From Leclercia adecarboxylata (GTDB lineage: Bacteria; Pseudomonadota; Gammaproteobacteria; Enterobacterales; Enterobacteriaceae), in the NCBI GenBank assembly GCA_002360945.1, contig DERO01000038.1:52411-86798 (forward strand): a stretch of 34,388 nt of DNA, in the 5' to 3' direction. Shown here piece by piece: positions 6,905 through 15,860 of this stretch. The position numbers were made by a program, and so were the translations under genes. The first letter of the stretch is position 1. Each line of letters starts with the position of its first letter. A model generated the notes under the pieces. It ran no database searches. It was not told the origin of the DNA and saw only the letters and a list, made by a program, of their open reading frames with translations.

Positions 6905-9448
6905 ATGAGCAAAGTCAGACTCGCGATTATCGGTAACGGCATGGTCGGCCACCGCTTTATTGAGGATCTTCTTGATAAAGCCGATGCCGCCCAGTTCGAG
7001 ATTACCGTGTTCTGTGAAGAACCCCGTAAGGCGTACGACCGCGTGCACCTCTCCTCCTATTTCTCTCACCACACCGCCGAAGAGCTCTCTCTGGTGCGCG
7101 AAGGTTTTTACGAGAAACATGGCGTGAAGGTGCTGGTGGGCGAACGCGCTATCACCATTAACCGTCAGGAAAAAGTGATTCATTCCAGTGCGGGACGCAC
7201 GGTTTTTTACGACAAACTGATCATGGCGACTGGCTCTTACCCGTGGATCCCACCGATCAAAGGGTCAGAAACTCAGGACTGCTTCGTCTATCGCACCATT
7301 GAAGATCTCAACGCCATCGAGTCCTGCGCCCGTCGAAGCCGTCGCGGCGCGGTGGTCGGCGGCGGCCTGCTCGGCCTCGAAGCTGCTGGCGCGCTGAAAA
7401 ACTTAGGCGTTGAAACCCACGTCATCGAATTTGCCCCGATGCTGATGGCAGAGCAGCTCGACCACATGGGTGGCGATCAGCTCAAACGCAAGATTGAGAG
7501 CATGGGTGTGAAAGTTCACACCAGCAAAAACACCAAAGAGATCGTGCAGGAAGGCACCGAGGCGCGTAAAACCATGCGCTTCGCCGACGGCAGCGAACTG
7601 GAAGTCGACTTTATCGTCTTCTCCACCGGTATTCGCCCGCGCGATAAACTGGCTACGCAGTGCGGCCTGGCGGTTGCCCAGCGCGGCGGCATCATGATCA
7701 ACTCCACCTGCCAGACCTCCGATCCGGATATCTATGCCATCGGCGAGTGCGCCAGCTGGGAAAATCACGTCTACGGTCTGGTTGCCCCGGGCTACAAAAT
7801 GGCGCAGGTCGCCGTTGACCATATCCTCGGCAACGAAAACGCCTTCGAAGGCGCAGACATGAGCGCCAAGCTGAAACTACTGGGCGTTGACGTGGGCGGT
7901 ATCGGCGATGCGCACGGTCGCACGCCAAACTCCCGCAGCTACGTCTACCTCGATGAAAGCAAAGAAGTTTATAAGCGTCTTATCGTCAGCCCGGACAACA
8001 AAACCCTGCTCGGTGCGGTGCTGGTGGGTGATACCAGCGACTTCGGCAACCTGCTGCAGCTGGTGCTGAACGCCATCGAACTGCCGGAAAACCCGGACGC
8101 GCTGATCCTGCCTGCCCACGCGGGCAGCGGTAAGCCTTCAATTGGTATCGATAAACTGCCGGACAGCGCGCAGATTTGCTCCTGCTTCGATGTCACCAAA
8201 GGCATGCTGATCTCCGCCATCAACAAAGGCTGCCACACCGTGGCGGCGCTGAAGGCCGAAACCAAAGCCGGTACCGGCTGCGGCGGTTGTATCCCGCTGG
8301 TCACTCAGGTGCTCAACGCCGAGCTGGCGAAACAGGGTATCGAAGTGAACAACAACCTGTGCGAGCACTTCGCTTACTCACGCCAGGAGCTATACCACCT
8401 GATCCGCGTGGAAGGCATCAAATCCTTCGACGAGCTGCTGCAGAAACATGGCCAGGGTTACGGGTGTGAAGTCTGTAAACCGACCATCGGTTCTCTGCTG
8501 GCCTCCTGCTGGAATGAGTATGTGCTCAAACCGCAGCACACCCCGCTGCAGGACACCAACGACAACTTCCTGGCCAATATCCAGAAAGACGGGACTTACT
8601 CCGTAATCCCACGCTCTGCCGGTGGCGAAATCACCCCGGAAGGTCTGGTGGCAGTGGGCCGCATTGCCCGCGAATTTAACCTCTATACCAAAATCACCGG
8701 CTCCCAGCGTATCGGCCTGTTCGGCGCGCAGAAAGACGACCTGCCGGAAATCTGGCGTCAGTTGATTGAAGCTGGCTTCGAAACCGGTCATGCCTATGCC
8801 AAAGCGCTGCGTATGGCGAAAACCTGCGTGGGCAGCACCTGGTGCCGCTACGGCGTGGGCGACAGCGTCGGCTTCGGCGTCGAGCTGGAAAACCGCTACA
8901 AAGGCATCCGTACCCCGCACAAAATGAAGTTCGGCGTCTCCGGCTGTACCCGTGAATGTGCCGAAGCCCAGGGTAAAGATGTGGGTATCATCGCCACGGA
9001 GAAAGGCTGGAACCTGTACGTCTGCGGTAACGGCGGGATGAAACCGCGTCATGCGGATCTGCTGGCGGCGGACATCGACCGTGAAACACTGATCAAGTAC
9101 CTCGACCGCTTCATGATGTTCTACATCCGTACCGCGGACAAACTGACCCGTACCGCGCCGTGGCTGGATAACCTGGAAGGCGGCATCGACTACCTGAAGT
9201 CCGTCATCATCGACGACAAACTCGGCCTGAACGCAACGCTGGAAGAAGAGATGGCGCGCCTGCGTGACGCCGTGATTTGTGAATGGACTGAAACCGTCAA
9301 CACCCCGGCGGCGCAGGTTCGCTTCAAACACTTTATCAACAGCACTCAGCGCGACCCGAGCGTGCAGGTGGTGCCAGAGCGCGAGCAGCATCGCCCGGCA
9401 ACACCTTATGAACGCATTCCGGTCATGCTGGTGGAGGAAAACGTATGA
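6905..9448 (+). CDS. nirB: NADH-dependent nitrite reductase, large subunit
   Basis: NirB is the cytoplasmic, siroheme-containing enzyme that reduces nitrite to ammonia with NADH. The 847 residues equal the E. coli length. Order of domains: an FAD/NADH pyridine-nucleotide oxidoreductase region (AIIGNGMVGHRF at the start, VVGGGLLGLEAAGAL for NADH, YAIGECAS); a BFD-type [2Fe-2S] region with Cys425 and Cys427 and a later CGGC; then the nitrite/sulfite reductase ferredoxin-like and siroheme domain. The four cysteines for the [4Fe-4S]-siroheme centre are Cys641 and Cys647 (TCVGSTWC) and Cys681 and Cys685 (GCTREC). Its stop overlaps the nirD start by four bases (ATGA), so the two subunits are coupled. 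Expression should follow the FNR/Nar-controlled promoter upstream. Confidence 0.98.
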   Translation: MSKVRLAIIGNGMVGHRFIEDLLDKADAAQFEITVFCEEPRKAYDRVHLSSYFSHHTAEELSLVREGFYEKHGVKVLVGERAITINRQEKVIHSSAGRTVFYDKLIMATGSYPWIPPIKGSETQDCFVYRTIEDLNAIESCARRSRRGAVVGGGLLGLEAAGALKNLGVETHVIEFAPMLMAEQLDHMGGDQLKRKIESMGVKVHTSKNTKEIVQEGTEARKTMRFADGSELEVDFIVFSTGIRPRDKLATQCGLAVAQRGGIMINSTCQTSDPDIYAIGECASWENHVYGLVAPGYKMAQVAVDHILGNENAFEGADMSAKLKLLGVDVGGIGDAHGRTPNSRSYVYLDESKEVYKRLIVSPDNKTLLGAVLVGDTSDFGNLLQLVLNAIELPENPDALILPAHAGSGKPSIGIDKLPDSAQICSCFDVTKGMLISAINKGCHTVAALKAETKAGTGCGGCIPLVTQVLNAELAKQGIEVNNNLCEHFAYSRQELYHLIRVEGIKSFDELLQKHGQGYGCEVCKPTIGSLLASCWNEYVLKPQHTPLQDTNDNFLANIQKDGTYSVIPRSAGGEITPEGLVAVGRIAREFNLYTKITGSQRIGLFGAQKDDLPEIWRQLIEAGFETGHAYAKALRMAKTCVGSTWCRYGVGDSVGFGVELENRYKGIRTPHKMKFGVSGCTRECAEAQGKDVGIIATEKGWNLYVCGNGGMKPRHADLLAADIDRETLIKYLDRFMMFYIRTADKLTRTAPWLDNLEGGIDYLKSVIIDDKLGLNATLEEEMARLRDAVICEWTETVNTPAAQVRFKHFINSTQRDPSVQVVPEREQHRPATPYERIPVMLVEENV

Positions 9449-9771
9449 GCCAGTGGGTCAACATCTGCAAAATCGACGAGATCCTGCCTGCCACCGGCGT
9501 GTGCGCGCTGTTAGGTCATGAGCAGGTTGCCATTTTCCGTCCGCGTCACGACGAACAGGTCTTTGCCATCAGCAATATCGACCCGTTCTTCGAGGCCAGC
9601 GTGCTCTCCCGCGGGATCATCGCTGAACATCAGGGCGAGCTGTGGGTTGCCAGCCCGCTCAAAAAACAGCGTTTCCGCCTGAGCGACGGCCACTGCATGG
9701 AAGATGAGAGCCGCTCCGTGAAGCACTATGACGTCCGCGTCAAAGATGGCAAGGTGCAGCTGCGAGGCTAA
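9445..9771 (+). CDS. nirD: NADH-dependent nitrite reductase, small subunit
   Basis: NirD is the 108-residue small subunit that works with NirB in nitrite reduction. It has the Rieske-like fold of this family, but the iron-sulfur ligands of true Rieske proteins are absent, as usual for enteric NirD: the body shows FRPRHDEQVFAISNIDPF without the CxH pairs. The start codon overlaps the nirB stop (ATGA). A hairpin lies directly after the stop and may reduce transcription into nirC. Full length, with no sign of damage. Confidence 0.97.
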   Translation: MSQWVNICKIDEILPATGVCALLGHEQVAIFRPRHDEQVFAISNIDPFFEASVLSRGIIAEHQGELWVASPLKKQRFRLSDGHCMEDESRSVKHYDVRVKDGKVQLRG

Positions 9772-9776
9772 CAAAT

Positions 9777-9799
9777 ATGGGAGGTGCAATGCCTCCCAT
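9777..9799 (+). terminator. Intercistronic hairpin between nirD and nirC
   Basis: ATGGGAGG (9777-9784) pairs with CCTCCCAT (9792-9799) around a 7-base loop, followed by TGTTTTATC. The T-run is short and interrupted, so this is probably a partial terminator or an mRNA 3' end stabiliser, lowering nirC and cysG relative to nirBD. The 60 bases after it are very AT-rich. Confidence 0.5.
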
Positions 9800-9860
9800 T
9801 GTTTTATCAATATTGATTTAATTTATTTATTTTTTTCTTTTAAATATTACGGGTAATCAA

Positions 9861-10670
9861 ATGTTTACAGACACTATCAATAAGTGTGCGGCTAATGCTG
9901 CGCGTATTGCACGCCTCAGTAAAAACAGTCCTCTCGGATTCTGGATCAGCTCCGCCATGGCGGGCGCCTATGTCGGCCTCGGGATAATTTTAATTTTCAC
10001 CCTCGGCAATCTGCTCGACCCGTCCGTGCGTCCGCTGGTGATGGGCGCTACCTTTGGTATCGCCCTGACGCTGGTCATCATCGCGGGTTCTGAACTGTTC
10101 ACCGGCCACACCATGTTCCTGACGCTGGGCGTCAAAGCGGGCACCATCACTCAGGGCCAGATGTGGGCGATCCTGCCACAAACCTGGCTCGGTAACCTGG
10201 TGGGCTCGGTGTTTGTTGCCCTACTCTACAGCTGGGGCGGCGGTAGCCTGCTGCCGGTGGATACCAGCCTGGTGCACACCGTCGCGCTGGCAAAAACCTC
10301 CGCACCGGCGATGGTGCTGTTCTTCAAGGGCGCGCTCTGTAACTGGCTGGTCTGCCTTGCGATCTGGATGGCAATCCGTACCGAAGGTGCTGCGAAATTT
10401 ATCGCCATCTGGTGGTGTCTGCTGGCCTTTATCGCCTCCGGCTACGAGCACTCCGTTGCCAACATGACGCTGTTTGCCCTCTCCTGGTTCGGTCACCACA
10501 GCGAAGCCTATACGCTGTCCGGTATCGGCCATAACCTGTTGTGGGTAACGCTGGGCAATACCCTTTCTGGGGTTGTATTTATGGGTTGGGGTTACTGGTA
10601 TGCTACCCCTAAAGCGGAGCGTCCGACTCCGGCTACCATCGCAACCGTTCAGGCGAAAGCCAACCAGTAA
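9861..10670 (+). CDS. nirC: Nitrite channel/transporter NirC (FNT family)
   Basis: NirC is a formate/nitrite-family pentameric channel of the inner membrane that moves nitrite in or out for the cytoplasmic reductase. The 269-residue product shows six hydrophobic segments and the family motifs [11 protein letters not shown] near residue 35, the slot region [10 protein letters not shown], and [10 protein letters not shown] with GYEHSVANM, which carries the central His. It aligns fully with E. coli NirC except for a different, longer C-terminal tail ([14 protein letters not shown]). It lies 89 bp after nirD, with a weak ribosome binding site, and 14 bp before cysG, consistent with one nirBDC-cysG transcript. 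Confidence 0.97.
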   Translation: MFTDTINKCAANAARIARLSKNSPLGFWISSAMAGAYVGLGIILIFTLGNLLDPSVRPLVMGATFGIALTLVIIAGSELFTGHTMFLTLGVKAGTITQGQMWAILPQTWLGNLVGSVFVALLYSWGGGSLLPVDTSLVHTVALAKTSAPAMVLFFKGALCNWLVCLAIWMAIRTEGAAKFIAIWWCLLAFIASGYEHSVANMTLFALSWFGHHSEAYTLSGIGHNLLWVTLGNTLSGVVFMGWGYWYATPKAERPTPATIATVQAKANQ

Positions 10671-10684
10671 GAAGAGGTAATGTC

Positions 10685-12058
10685 GTGGATCACCTGCCAA
10701 TATTCTGTCAATTACGCCATCGCGACTGCCTGCTGGTAGGGGGTGGCGATGTGGCTGAACGCAAAGCCCGCCTGCTCCTGGAGGCAGGTGCCCGACTTAC
10801 CGTCAATGCCCTCGACTTCGCCCCGCAGTTCACCGTGTGGGCGCAGGAAGGGATGCTGACCCTCGTCGAGGGTGAGTTCCAGGAATCTCTGCTCGATACC
10901 TGCTGGCTGACCATTGCCGCCACCGACGATGACGCGGTTAACCAGCGCGTCAGCGACGCCTGTGAAGCGCGGCGGATCTTCTGCAACGTGGTGGATGCGC
11001 CGAAAGAGGCGAGCTTTATCATGCCGTCGATAATCGACCGCTCCCCGCTGATGGTCGCCGTCTCCTCCGGCGGGACGTCGCCAGTGCTGGCGCGCCTGCT
11101 GCGCGAAAAGCTGGAAGCGATCCTGCCGCAGCATCTGGGCCAGGTGGCTCACTATGCGGGGCAGTTACGCTCACGCGTGAAAAAGCAGTTCGCCACCGTA
11201 GGCGAACGCCGTCGCTTCTGGGAAAAATTCTTTGTGAACGACCGGCTGGCGCAGTCGCTGGCGAATCAGGATCGGAAAGCGGTGGAGGAAACCACCGAGC
11301 AGCTGATCAATGCCCCGCTCGATCACCGGGGCGAAGTGGTGCTGGTGGGTGCAGGTCCAGGCGATGCCGGGCTGTTGACCCTGAAAGGGTTACAGCAGAT
11401 CCAGCAGGCGGATATCGTAGTCTATGACCGTCTGGTCTCTGACGACATCATGAACCTGGTGCGCCGGGATGCGGATCGGGTGTTTGTTGGCAAACGTGCG
11501 GGCTACCACTGCGTGCCGCAGGAAGAGATCAACCAGATCCTGCTGCGTGAAGCGCAAAAGGGTAAACGCGTGGTGCGTCTGAAAGGCGGCGATCCCTTTA
11601 TCTTCGGGCGCGGCGGCGAGGAGCTGGAGACCCTGTGCGAAGCGGGCATTCCGTTTTCGGTGGTGCCAGGCATTACCGCCGCCTCCGGTTGCTCGGCCTA
11701 TTCCGGTATTCCGCTGACCCACCGTGACTACGCCCAGAGCGTGCGCCTGGTGACCGGCCACCTGAAAACCGGCTGCGAGCTGGACTGGCATAACCTGGCC
11801 GCCGAGAAACAGACCCTGGTGTTCTATATGGGGCTGAATCAGGCGGCGACCATTCAGGCTAAGCTGCTTGAACATGGCATGGATGCGGAAATGCCGGTAG
11901 CGCTGGTGGAGAACGGTACCTCGATTAAACAGCGCGTGGTCAGTGGCGTATTGACCCAGCTGGGCGAGCTGGCGCAGCAGGTTGAAAGCCCGGCGCTGAT
12001 TGTCGTAGGCCGAGTGGTGGCGCTGCGTGACAAGCTCAACTGGTTCTCAAACCACTAA
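10685..12058 (+). CDS. cysG: Siroheme synthase (multifunctional CysG)
   Basis: CysG makes siroheme from uroporphyrinogen III in three steps: double methylation with SAM, NAD-dependent oxidation of precorrin-2, and iron insertion. The 457 residues equal E. coli CysG. The N-terminal half carries the NAD-binding [11 protein letters not shown] (about residues 18-28) and the [18 protein letters not shown] segment of the dehydrogenase/chelatase. The C-terminal half begins with [15 protein letters not shown] near residue 220, the start of the methyltransferase domain, followed by [16 protein letters not shown] and VPGITAASG. Translation starts at a GTG with AGAGGT upstream; a nearby ATG at 10680 is out of frame. 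It supplies the cofactor for NirB and for sulfite reductase. Confidence 0.98.
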   Translation: MDHLPIFCQLRHRDCLLVGGGDVAERKARLLLEAGARLTVNALDFAPQFTVWAQEGMLTLVEGEFQESLLDTCWLTIAATDDDAVNQRVSDACEARRIFCNVVDAPKEASFIMPSIIDRSPLMVAVSSGGTSPVLARLLREKLEAILPQHLGQVAHYAGQLRSRVKKQFATVGERRRFWEKFFVNDRLAQSLANQDRKAVEETTEQLINAPLDHRGEVVLVGAGPGDAGLLTLKGLQQIQQADIVVYDRLVSDDIMNLVRRDADRVFVGKRAGYHCVPQEEINQILLREAQKGKRVVRLKGGDPFIFGRGGEELETLCEAGIPFSVVPGITAASGCSAYSGIPLTHRDYAQSVRLVTGHLKTGCELDWHNLAAEKQTLVFYMGLNQAATIQAKLLEHGMDAEMPVALVENGTSIKQRVVSGVLTQLGELAQQVESPALIVVGRVVALRDKLNWFSNH

Positions 12059-12086
12059 GCCAGACTGAACATATTCCCCGCAAAAT

Positions 12087-12110
12087 GAGTAGTCCTGTTA
12101 TGGACTACTC
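12087..12110 (+). terminator. Hairpin after cysG
   Basis: GAGTAGTCC (12087-12095) pairs perfectly with GGACTACTC (12102-12110) around a six-base loop, 28 bases after the cysG stop. There is no good T-run (CTCTCTTACC follows), so it may protect the nir-cysG mRNA end or be a weak terminator. Confidence 0.5.
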
Positions 12111-12192
12111 CTCTCTTACCGCTGTCGATAACATACCTTCCGCGAAAGCACATTTTCTATATATTCCCTCATGTTACAGACAAGGAAGCGTT

Positions 12193-12363
12193 ATGTTCAA
12201 ACTGGCAAAGATTGCCCTGGTTGCAGGCATCTTAACGACCCTGACCGCATGTACCGGCCACGTGCAAAACACCAAAAATAACTGCAGCTATGACTACCTG
12301 CTGCACCCGGCGATCTCCATTTCCAAGATCATCGGTGGCTGCGGCCCGGCGGCAAATCAGTAA
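12193..12363 (+). CDS. yhfL: Small lipoprotein YhfL
   Basis: This 56-residue product begins MFKLAKIALVAGILTTL and has a lipobox LTAC with the modified cysteine at residue 20. The mature part is only about 37 residues and contains two more cysteines, including CGPAANQ at the end. I start it at the ATG at 12193, which has AAGGAAG upstream; an in-frame codon further up would place unrelated residues before the signal peptide. The sequence agrees with my memory of E. coli YhfL, located between cysG and trpS. Its residue after the cysteine is Thr, so outer-membrane sorting is likely. The function is not known. A TATATATT stretch about 35 bases upstream may be its own -10, and a strong terminator follows. 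Confidence 0.9.
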   Translation: MFKLAKIALVAGILTTLTACTGHVQNTKNNCSYDYLLHPAISISKIIGGCGPAANQ

Positions 12364-12379
12364 GCCTTTTTCAGGCATA

Positions 12380-12407
12380 AAAAAACCGGGGATTCCCCGG
12401 TTTTTTT
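12380..12407. terminator. Bidirectional terminator after yhfL
   Basis: CCGGGG (12386-12391) pairs with CCCCGG (12395-12400) around an ATT loop. It is flanked by an A-run at 12380-12385 and a T-run at 12401-12407, which extend the stem. This is a classical intrinsic terminator for yhfL and could also act leftward. Confidence 0.9.
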
Positions 12408-12422
12408 ATTGGCGAGAGCATC

Positions 12423-12467
12423 GCGGCCTGATGCCCTCACCCTGGCCCTCTCCCACAGGGAGAGGGT
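12423..12467 (-). repeat. Intergenic palindromic repeat, copy 2
   Basis: This is the same element as at 446-492 but in the opposite orientation: GCGGCCTGATGCCCTCACC first, then CCCTCTCCC-ACA-GGGAGAGGG. It lies between the yhfL and trpS terminators, at the junction of converging genes. Confidence 0.8.
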
Positions 12468-12477
12468 ACAAACCCTA

Positions 12478-12502
12478 AAAACGGTAACCCTGTTACCGTT
12501 TT
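12478..12502 (-). terminator. trpS terminator
   Basis: AAAACGGTAAC (12478-12488) pairs with GTTACCGTTTT (12492-12502) around a three-base loop. Read leftward from trpS, the stem is followed by TTTTT-like sequence. The ACGGTAAC core is shared with the hairpin at 408-433. Confidence 0.8.
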
Positions 12503-12510
12503 ACATTTAC

Positions 12511-13515
12511 CTACGGCTTAGCTACAAACCCAATCGCTTCATACACCGCTTTCAGGGTCACAGAAGCGCGTGCGCTGGCTTTCTCGGCACCGTCTTTCAT
12601 CACTTTCTGCAGGAAGGCTTCGTCGTTACGGAACTGGTTGTAGCGCGCCTGCAACTCGGTCAGCATGCCGGAGACCGCATCTGCCACTTCACCTTTCAGA
12701 TGGCCGTACATTTTGCCTTCGAAGTGCTGCTCCAGCTCCGGAATGCTCTGTCCGGTCACGCCAGAGAGAATATCCAGCAGGTTAGAGACGCCCGCTTTGT
12801 TCTGCACGTCGTAACGCACCACAGGCGGCTCGTCAGAGTCGGTGACCGCACGCTTGAGCTTCTTGACCACCGCTTTCGGATCTTCCAGCAGGCCGATCAC
12901 GTTGTTGCGGTTATCGTCCGACTTGGACATCTTTTTGGTCGGCTCCAGCAGGGACATCACGCGAGCACCGGACTTCGGAATGAACGGCTCAGGCACTTTG
13001 AAGACGTCGCCGTAAATCGCGTTAAAGCGCTGGGCAATATCGCGGCTCAGCTCCAGGTGCTGCTTCTGGTCTTCACCCACCGGGACCTGGTTGGTCTGAT
13101 ACAGCAGAATGTCAGCCGCCATCAGCACCGGATAATCAAACAGGCCAGCGTTGATGTTTTCAGCGTAACGGGACGATTTATCCTTGAACTGGGTCATGCG
13201 GCTCAGCTCACCGAAATAGGTGTAGCAGTTCAGGGCCCAGCCCAGCTGCGCGTGTTCCGGCACGTGGGACTGAACGAAGATGGTGCTTTTCTCAGGATCG
13301 ATACCGCAGGCCAGGTACAGCGCAAGGGTGTCGAGCGTCGCTTTACGCAACTGCTGCGGATCCTGGCGCACGGTAATGGCGTGCTGGTCAACGATGCAGT
13401 AGATGCAGTGATAGTCATCCTGCATGCCCACCCACTGACGCAGCGCACCCATGTAGTTGCCAATGGTCAGTTCACCTGAGGGCTGTGCGCCACTAAATAC
13501 GATGGGCTTAGTCAT
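12511..13515 (-). CDS. trpS: Tryptophanyl-tRNA synthetase
   Basis: TrpS charges tRNA-Trp with tryptophan in the cytoplasm. The 334 residues equal the E. coli enzyme. Class I signatures are present: the HIGH-type motif as TIGN at residues 17-20, and KMSKS at 195-199. The tryptophan pocket region [14 protein letters not shown] and the [20 protein letters not shown] block are also conserved. It is the last gene of the aroK-aroB-damX-dam-rpe-gph-trpS cluster, and its first eight bases overlap the gph end, which suggests coupled translation. A terminator and a palindromic repeat follow. Confidence 0.98.
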   Translation of the reverse strand: MTKPIVFSGAQPSGELTIGNYMGALRQWVGMQDDYHCIYCIVDQHAITVRQDPQQLRKATLDTLALYLACGIDPEKSTIFVQSHVPEHAQLGWALNCYTYFGELSRMTQFKDKSSRYAENINAGLFDYPVLMAADILLYQTNQVPVGEDQKQHLELSRDIAQRFNAIYGDVFKVPEPFIPKSGARVMSLLEPTKKMSKSDDNRNNVIGLLEDPKAVVKKLKRAVTDSDEPPVVRYDVQNKAGVSNLLDILSGVTGQSIPELEQHFEGKMYGHLKGEVADAVSGMLTELQARYNQFRNDEAFLQKVMKDGAEKASARASVTLKAVYEAIGFVAKP

Positions 13516-14269
13516 TTTTCAATTCCTGATTTTCACTGTGCGAAAGCCCGAGAACGGGCAGTAAATCTTTGAAGTGGTCGAAGACGAAATCCGGCTCACT
13601 CAGCGTAATGGATTCACCGTAGTTATAGCCATAGGTCAGGCCCACGGACGGGCAACCTGCAGCCCTGGCCGCCAGAATATCATTGCGCGAATCCCCGACA
13701 AAGAGCAGCGCGTCCGGCGATAAGGATAATTTTCCAGCCACCAGCAGCAGCGGTTCGGGATGCGGCTTCTTATTCTGCACGTCATCGCCGCCGACGATCA
13801 CCGAGAAGTATTTGGCGATATCCAGCGCTTCCAGCAATGGCGCAACAAAGGCCGTCGGTTTGTTGGTCACCAGCCCCAGCGGCATGCCTTCCGCATGCAG
13901 CGCGCTCAGCGTACCGGCCACGTCCGGGAACAGGAAGCTGCCCTCTTCCACCGTCTCTTCATAGAAACGGTTGAACAGCTTACGCAGCAGGCGAATTTGC
14001 TCTTCCTGCGGGATATCCGCGTGATCGACGCCGGGTTTGCCCTGCGCCGCACGCTGAATGGCACGCTCCTGACGCGCCCAGGTCAGGGCGCGCTCCATCA
14101 GCACGTCGGCTCCGTTACCAATCCATGTGATGACACGCTCTTCGCCCGCCACCGGAAGTTCCAGTGCATACAGCGCCTGGTCAACCGCCGCGGTTAAGCC
14201 CGGCGCGCTGTCCACCAGCGTGCCGTCGAGGTCAAACGCAACGCCCCGAATTGCCTGCAAATTATTCAT
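13508..14269 (-). CDS. gph: Phosphoglycolate phosphatase
   Basis: Gph removes phosphate from 2-phosphoglycolate, which arises in repair of oxidative DNA ends. The 253-residue product is a haloacid dehalogenase-fold phosphatase: motif [11 protein letters not shown] near residue 13, an inserted helical cap, motif [10 protein letters not shown], the conserved lysine in NKKPHPEP, and motif [11 protein letters not shown]. It matches E. coli Gph along its length, one residue longer. It overlaps rpe at its start and trpS at its end by eight bases each, so the three genes form one tightly packed unit. Confidence 0.97.
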   Translation of the reverse strand: MNNLQAIRGVAFDLDGTLVDSAPGLTAAVDQALYALELPVAGEERVITWIGNGADVLMERALTWARQERAIQRAAQGKPGVDHADIPQEEQIRLLRKLFNRFYEETVEEGSFLFPDVAGTLSALHAEGMPLGLVTNKPTAFVAPLLEALDIAKYFSVIVGGDDVQNKKPHPEPLLLVAGKLSLSPDALLFVGDSRNDILAARAAGCPSVGLTYGYNYGESITLSEPDFVFDHFKDLLPVLGLSHSENQELKND

Positions 14270-14939
14270 GACTTACCTTCGCCAGTTCACTGCGCATTTC
14301 ATCAATAACTTTTTTGTAGTCCGGCTGATCGAAAATCGCCGAACCGGCCACGAACATGTCTGCGCCTGCGGCGGCGATGTCGCCGATATTGCTGACTTTC
14401 ACGCCACCGTCTACTTCGAGACGGATATCAAAGCCAGACTCGTCGATGCGACGACGCACTTCGCGCAGCTTATCCAGGGTTTGTGGAATGAAAGACTGGC
14501 CGCCGAAGCCCGGGTTGACGGACATCAGCAGGATCACGTCCAGCTTGTCCATCACGTAATCGAGGTAGCTCAGCGGCGTGGCCGGATTAAATACCAGGCC
14601 AGCCTTACAGCCGTGCTCTTTGATCAGCTGCAGGGTGCGGTCAACGTGTTCGGAGGCTTCAGGATGGAAGGTGATGATGCTGGCACCCGCGGCGGCAAAG
14701 TCCGGCACGATACGGTCGACCGGCTTCACCATCAGATGCACGTCAATAGGGGCGGTCACGCCGTAGTTGCGCAGTGCCTTTAGCACCATCGGGCCGATGG
14801 TCAGGTTAGGCACATAGTGGTTATCCATAACGTCGAAATGAACGACATCCGCACCGGCAGCCAGGGCTTTCGCGGTATCTTCGCCCAGCCGGGCAAAATC
14901 AGCCGAAAGAATTGAGGGTGCAATCAAATACTGTTTCAT
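14262..14939 (-). CDS. rpe: Ribulose-phosphate 3-epimerase
   Basis: Rpe interconverts ribulose 5-phosphate and xylulose 5-phosphate in the pentose phosphate pathway. The 225-residue TIM-barrel protein has the metal ligands His34 and Asp36 in [13 protein letters not shown], His68 in DVHLMV, and the catalytic Asp in EVDGGV near residue 176. The phosphate loop GSAIF is also visible. I start it at the ATG at 14937-14939, six bases after AGGAG; another ATG two codons earlier touches the ribosome binding site and is unlikely. The gene lies 41 bases after dam and overlaps gph by eight bases. Confidence 0.97.
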   Translation of the reverse strand: MKQYLIAPSILSADFARLGEDTAKALAAGADVVHFDVMDNHYVPNLTIGPMVLKALRNYGVTAPIDVHLMVKPVDRIVPDFAAAGASIITFHPEASEHVDRTLQLIKEHGCKAGLVFNPATPLSYLDYVMDKLDVILLMSVNPGFGGQSFIPQTLDKLREVRRRIDESGFDIRLEVDGGVKVSNIGDIAAAGADMFVAGSAIFDQPDYKKVIDEMRSELAKVSHE

Positions 14940-14980
14940 CCGCATCTCCTTGAACTTTGTTTAACGGCGGGCGAAACGGC

Positions 14981-15793
14981 TCAGGGTAGATAGAGAGCCA
15001 GCAGTTCGTCCACCTTTTTACGTGTACCGCCGTTGCTGCTGATGCTGCGCCGGACTTTGACCTGATAATGATCGGCGGCCTTGTACCATTCGCGCGTATC
15101 AGGCGTATCGTGATTCGAAATTAACACCGGAATTCTTTTGCTGACCAGCTTTTCCGCCATCTCCGCCAGACGCGCCTGCTCGGCAGGGCTGAAGCTGTTG
15201 GTGTGATAAGCGGTAAAGTTCGCCGTTGCCGACAGAGGGGCATAAGGCGGATCGCAGTAGACCACCGAGTCGGTGTCCGCTTTCTCCATGCACTCTTCAT
15301 ACGAGAGGCAATGGAACTCCGCATTCTGCGCCTTTTCAGCAAAGTGGTACAACTCAGCCTGAGGGAAATAAGGACGCTTGTAGCGACCAAAGGGCACGTT
15401 GAATTGACCACGCAGATTATACCGGCACAGACCGTTGTAGCCGTGGCGGTTAAGGTAGAGGAACAGCAGCGCGCGACGGAACTTGTCCTCGCTCTGATTA
15501 AACTCAGCGCGAAGAGCGTAGTAAACGTCCGGGTTGTTGTGCTCCGGGGTAAACAGCTTACGCGCCTCATCAACGTACTCGTCGGTACGCAGCTTCACGA
15601 TGTTATAGAGGTCGATCAGGTCGCTGTTGATATCCGCAAGGATATAACGGGAGTAGTCGGTATTGAGGAATACCGAGCCCGCGCCCACAAAGGGTTCGAC
15701 AAGACACTCGCCGGCAGGCAGGTGTTTTTGAATATCGTCGAGCAGGGGGTATTTCCCCCCTGCCCATTTCAGAAAAGCGCGATTTTTTTTCAT
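14981..15793 (-). CDS. dam: DNA adenine methyltransferase Dam
   Basis: Dam methylates the adenine of GATC and so directs mismatch repair, replication timing and some gene switches. The 270-residue product has the FxGxG-type SAM motif VEPFVGAGSVFLN near residue 35, the catalytic DPPY in VVYCDPPYAPLS near residue 180, and the DNA-contact segment NRHGYNGLCRYN. It is about eight residues shorter at the C terminus than E. coli Dam, ending ELLALYLP; this tail is variable in relatives and lies outside the catalytic core. It sits between damX and rpe, as in E. coli, where growth-rate control of the cluster is known. Confidence 0.97.
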   Translation of the reverse strand: MKKNRAFLKWAGGKYPLLDDIQKHLPAGECLVEPFVGAGSVFLNTDYSRYILADINSDLIDLYNIVKLRTDEYVDEARKLFTPEHNNPDVYYALRAEFNQSEDKFRRALLFLYLNRHGYNGLCRYNLRGQFNVPFGRYKRPYFPQAELYHFAEKAQNAEFHCLSYEECMEKADTDSVVYCDPPYAPLSATANFTAYHTNSFSPAEQARLAEMAEKLVSKRIPVLISNHDTPDTREWYKAADHYQVKVRRSISSNGGTRKKVDELLALYLP

Positions 15794-15860
15794 GCTGACT
15801 AACTGATTACACCTTCTCCGGCTGTGGAGAAAGCTCCGACAGCATCCTGCGCTTCACAGA

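Noticed and set aside
12085..12192. An in-frame upstream extension of yhfL, and NarL-like heptamers in the cysG hairpin
   Set aside because: The extension lacks a ribosome binding site and would bury the lipoprotein signal. The heptamers (ATGAGTA, TACTCCT) fall in the hairpin arms and have no proper 7-2-7 layout.
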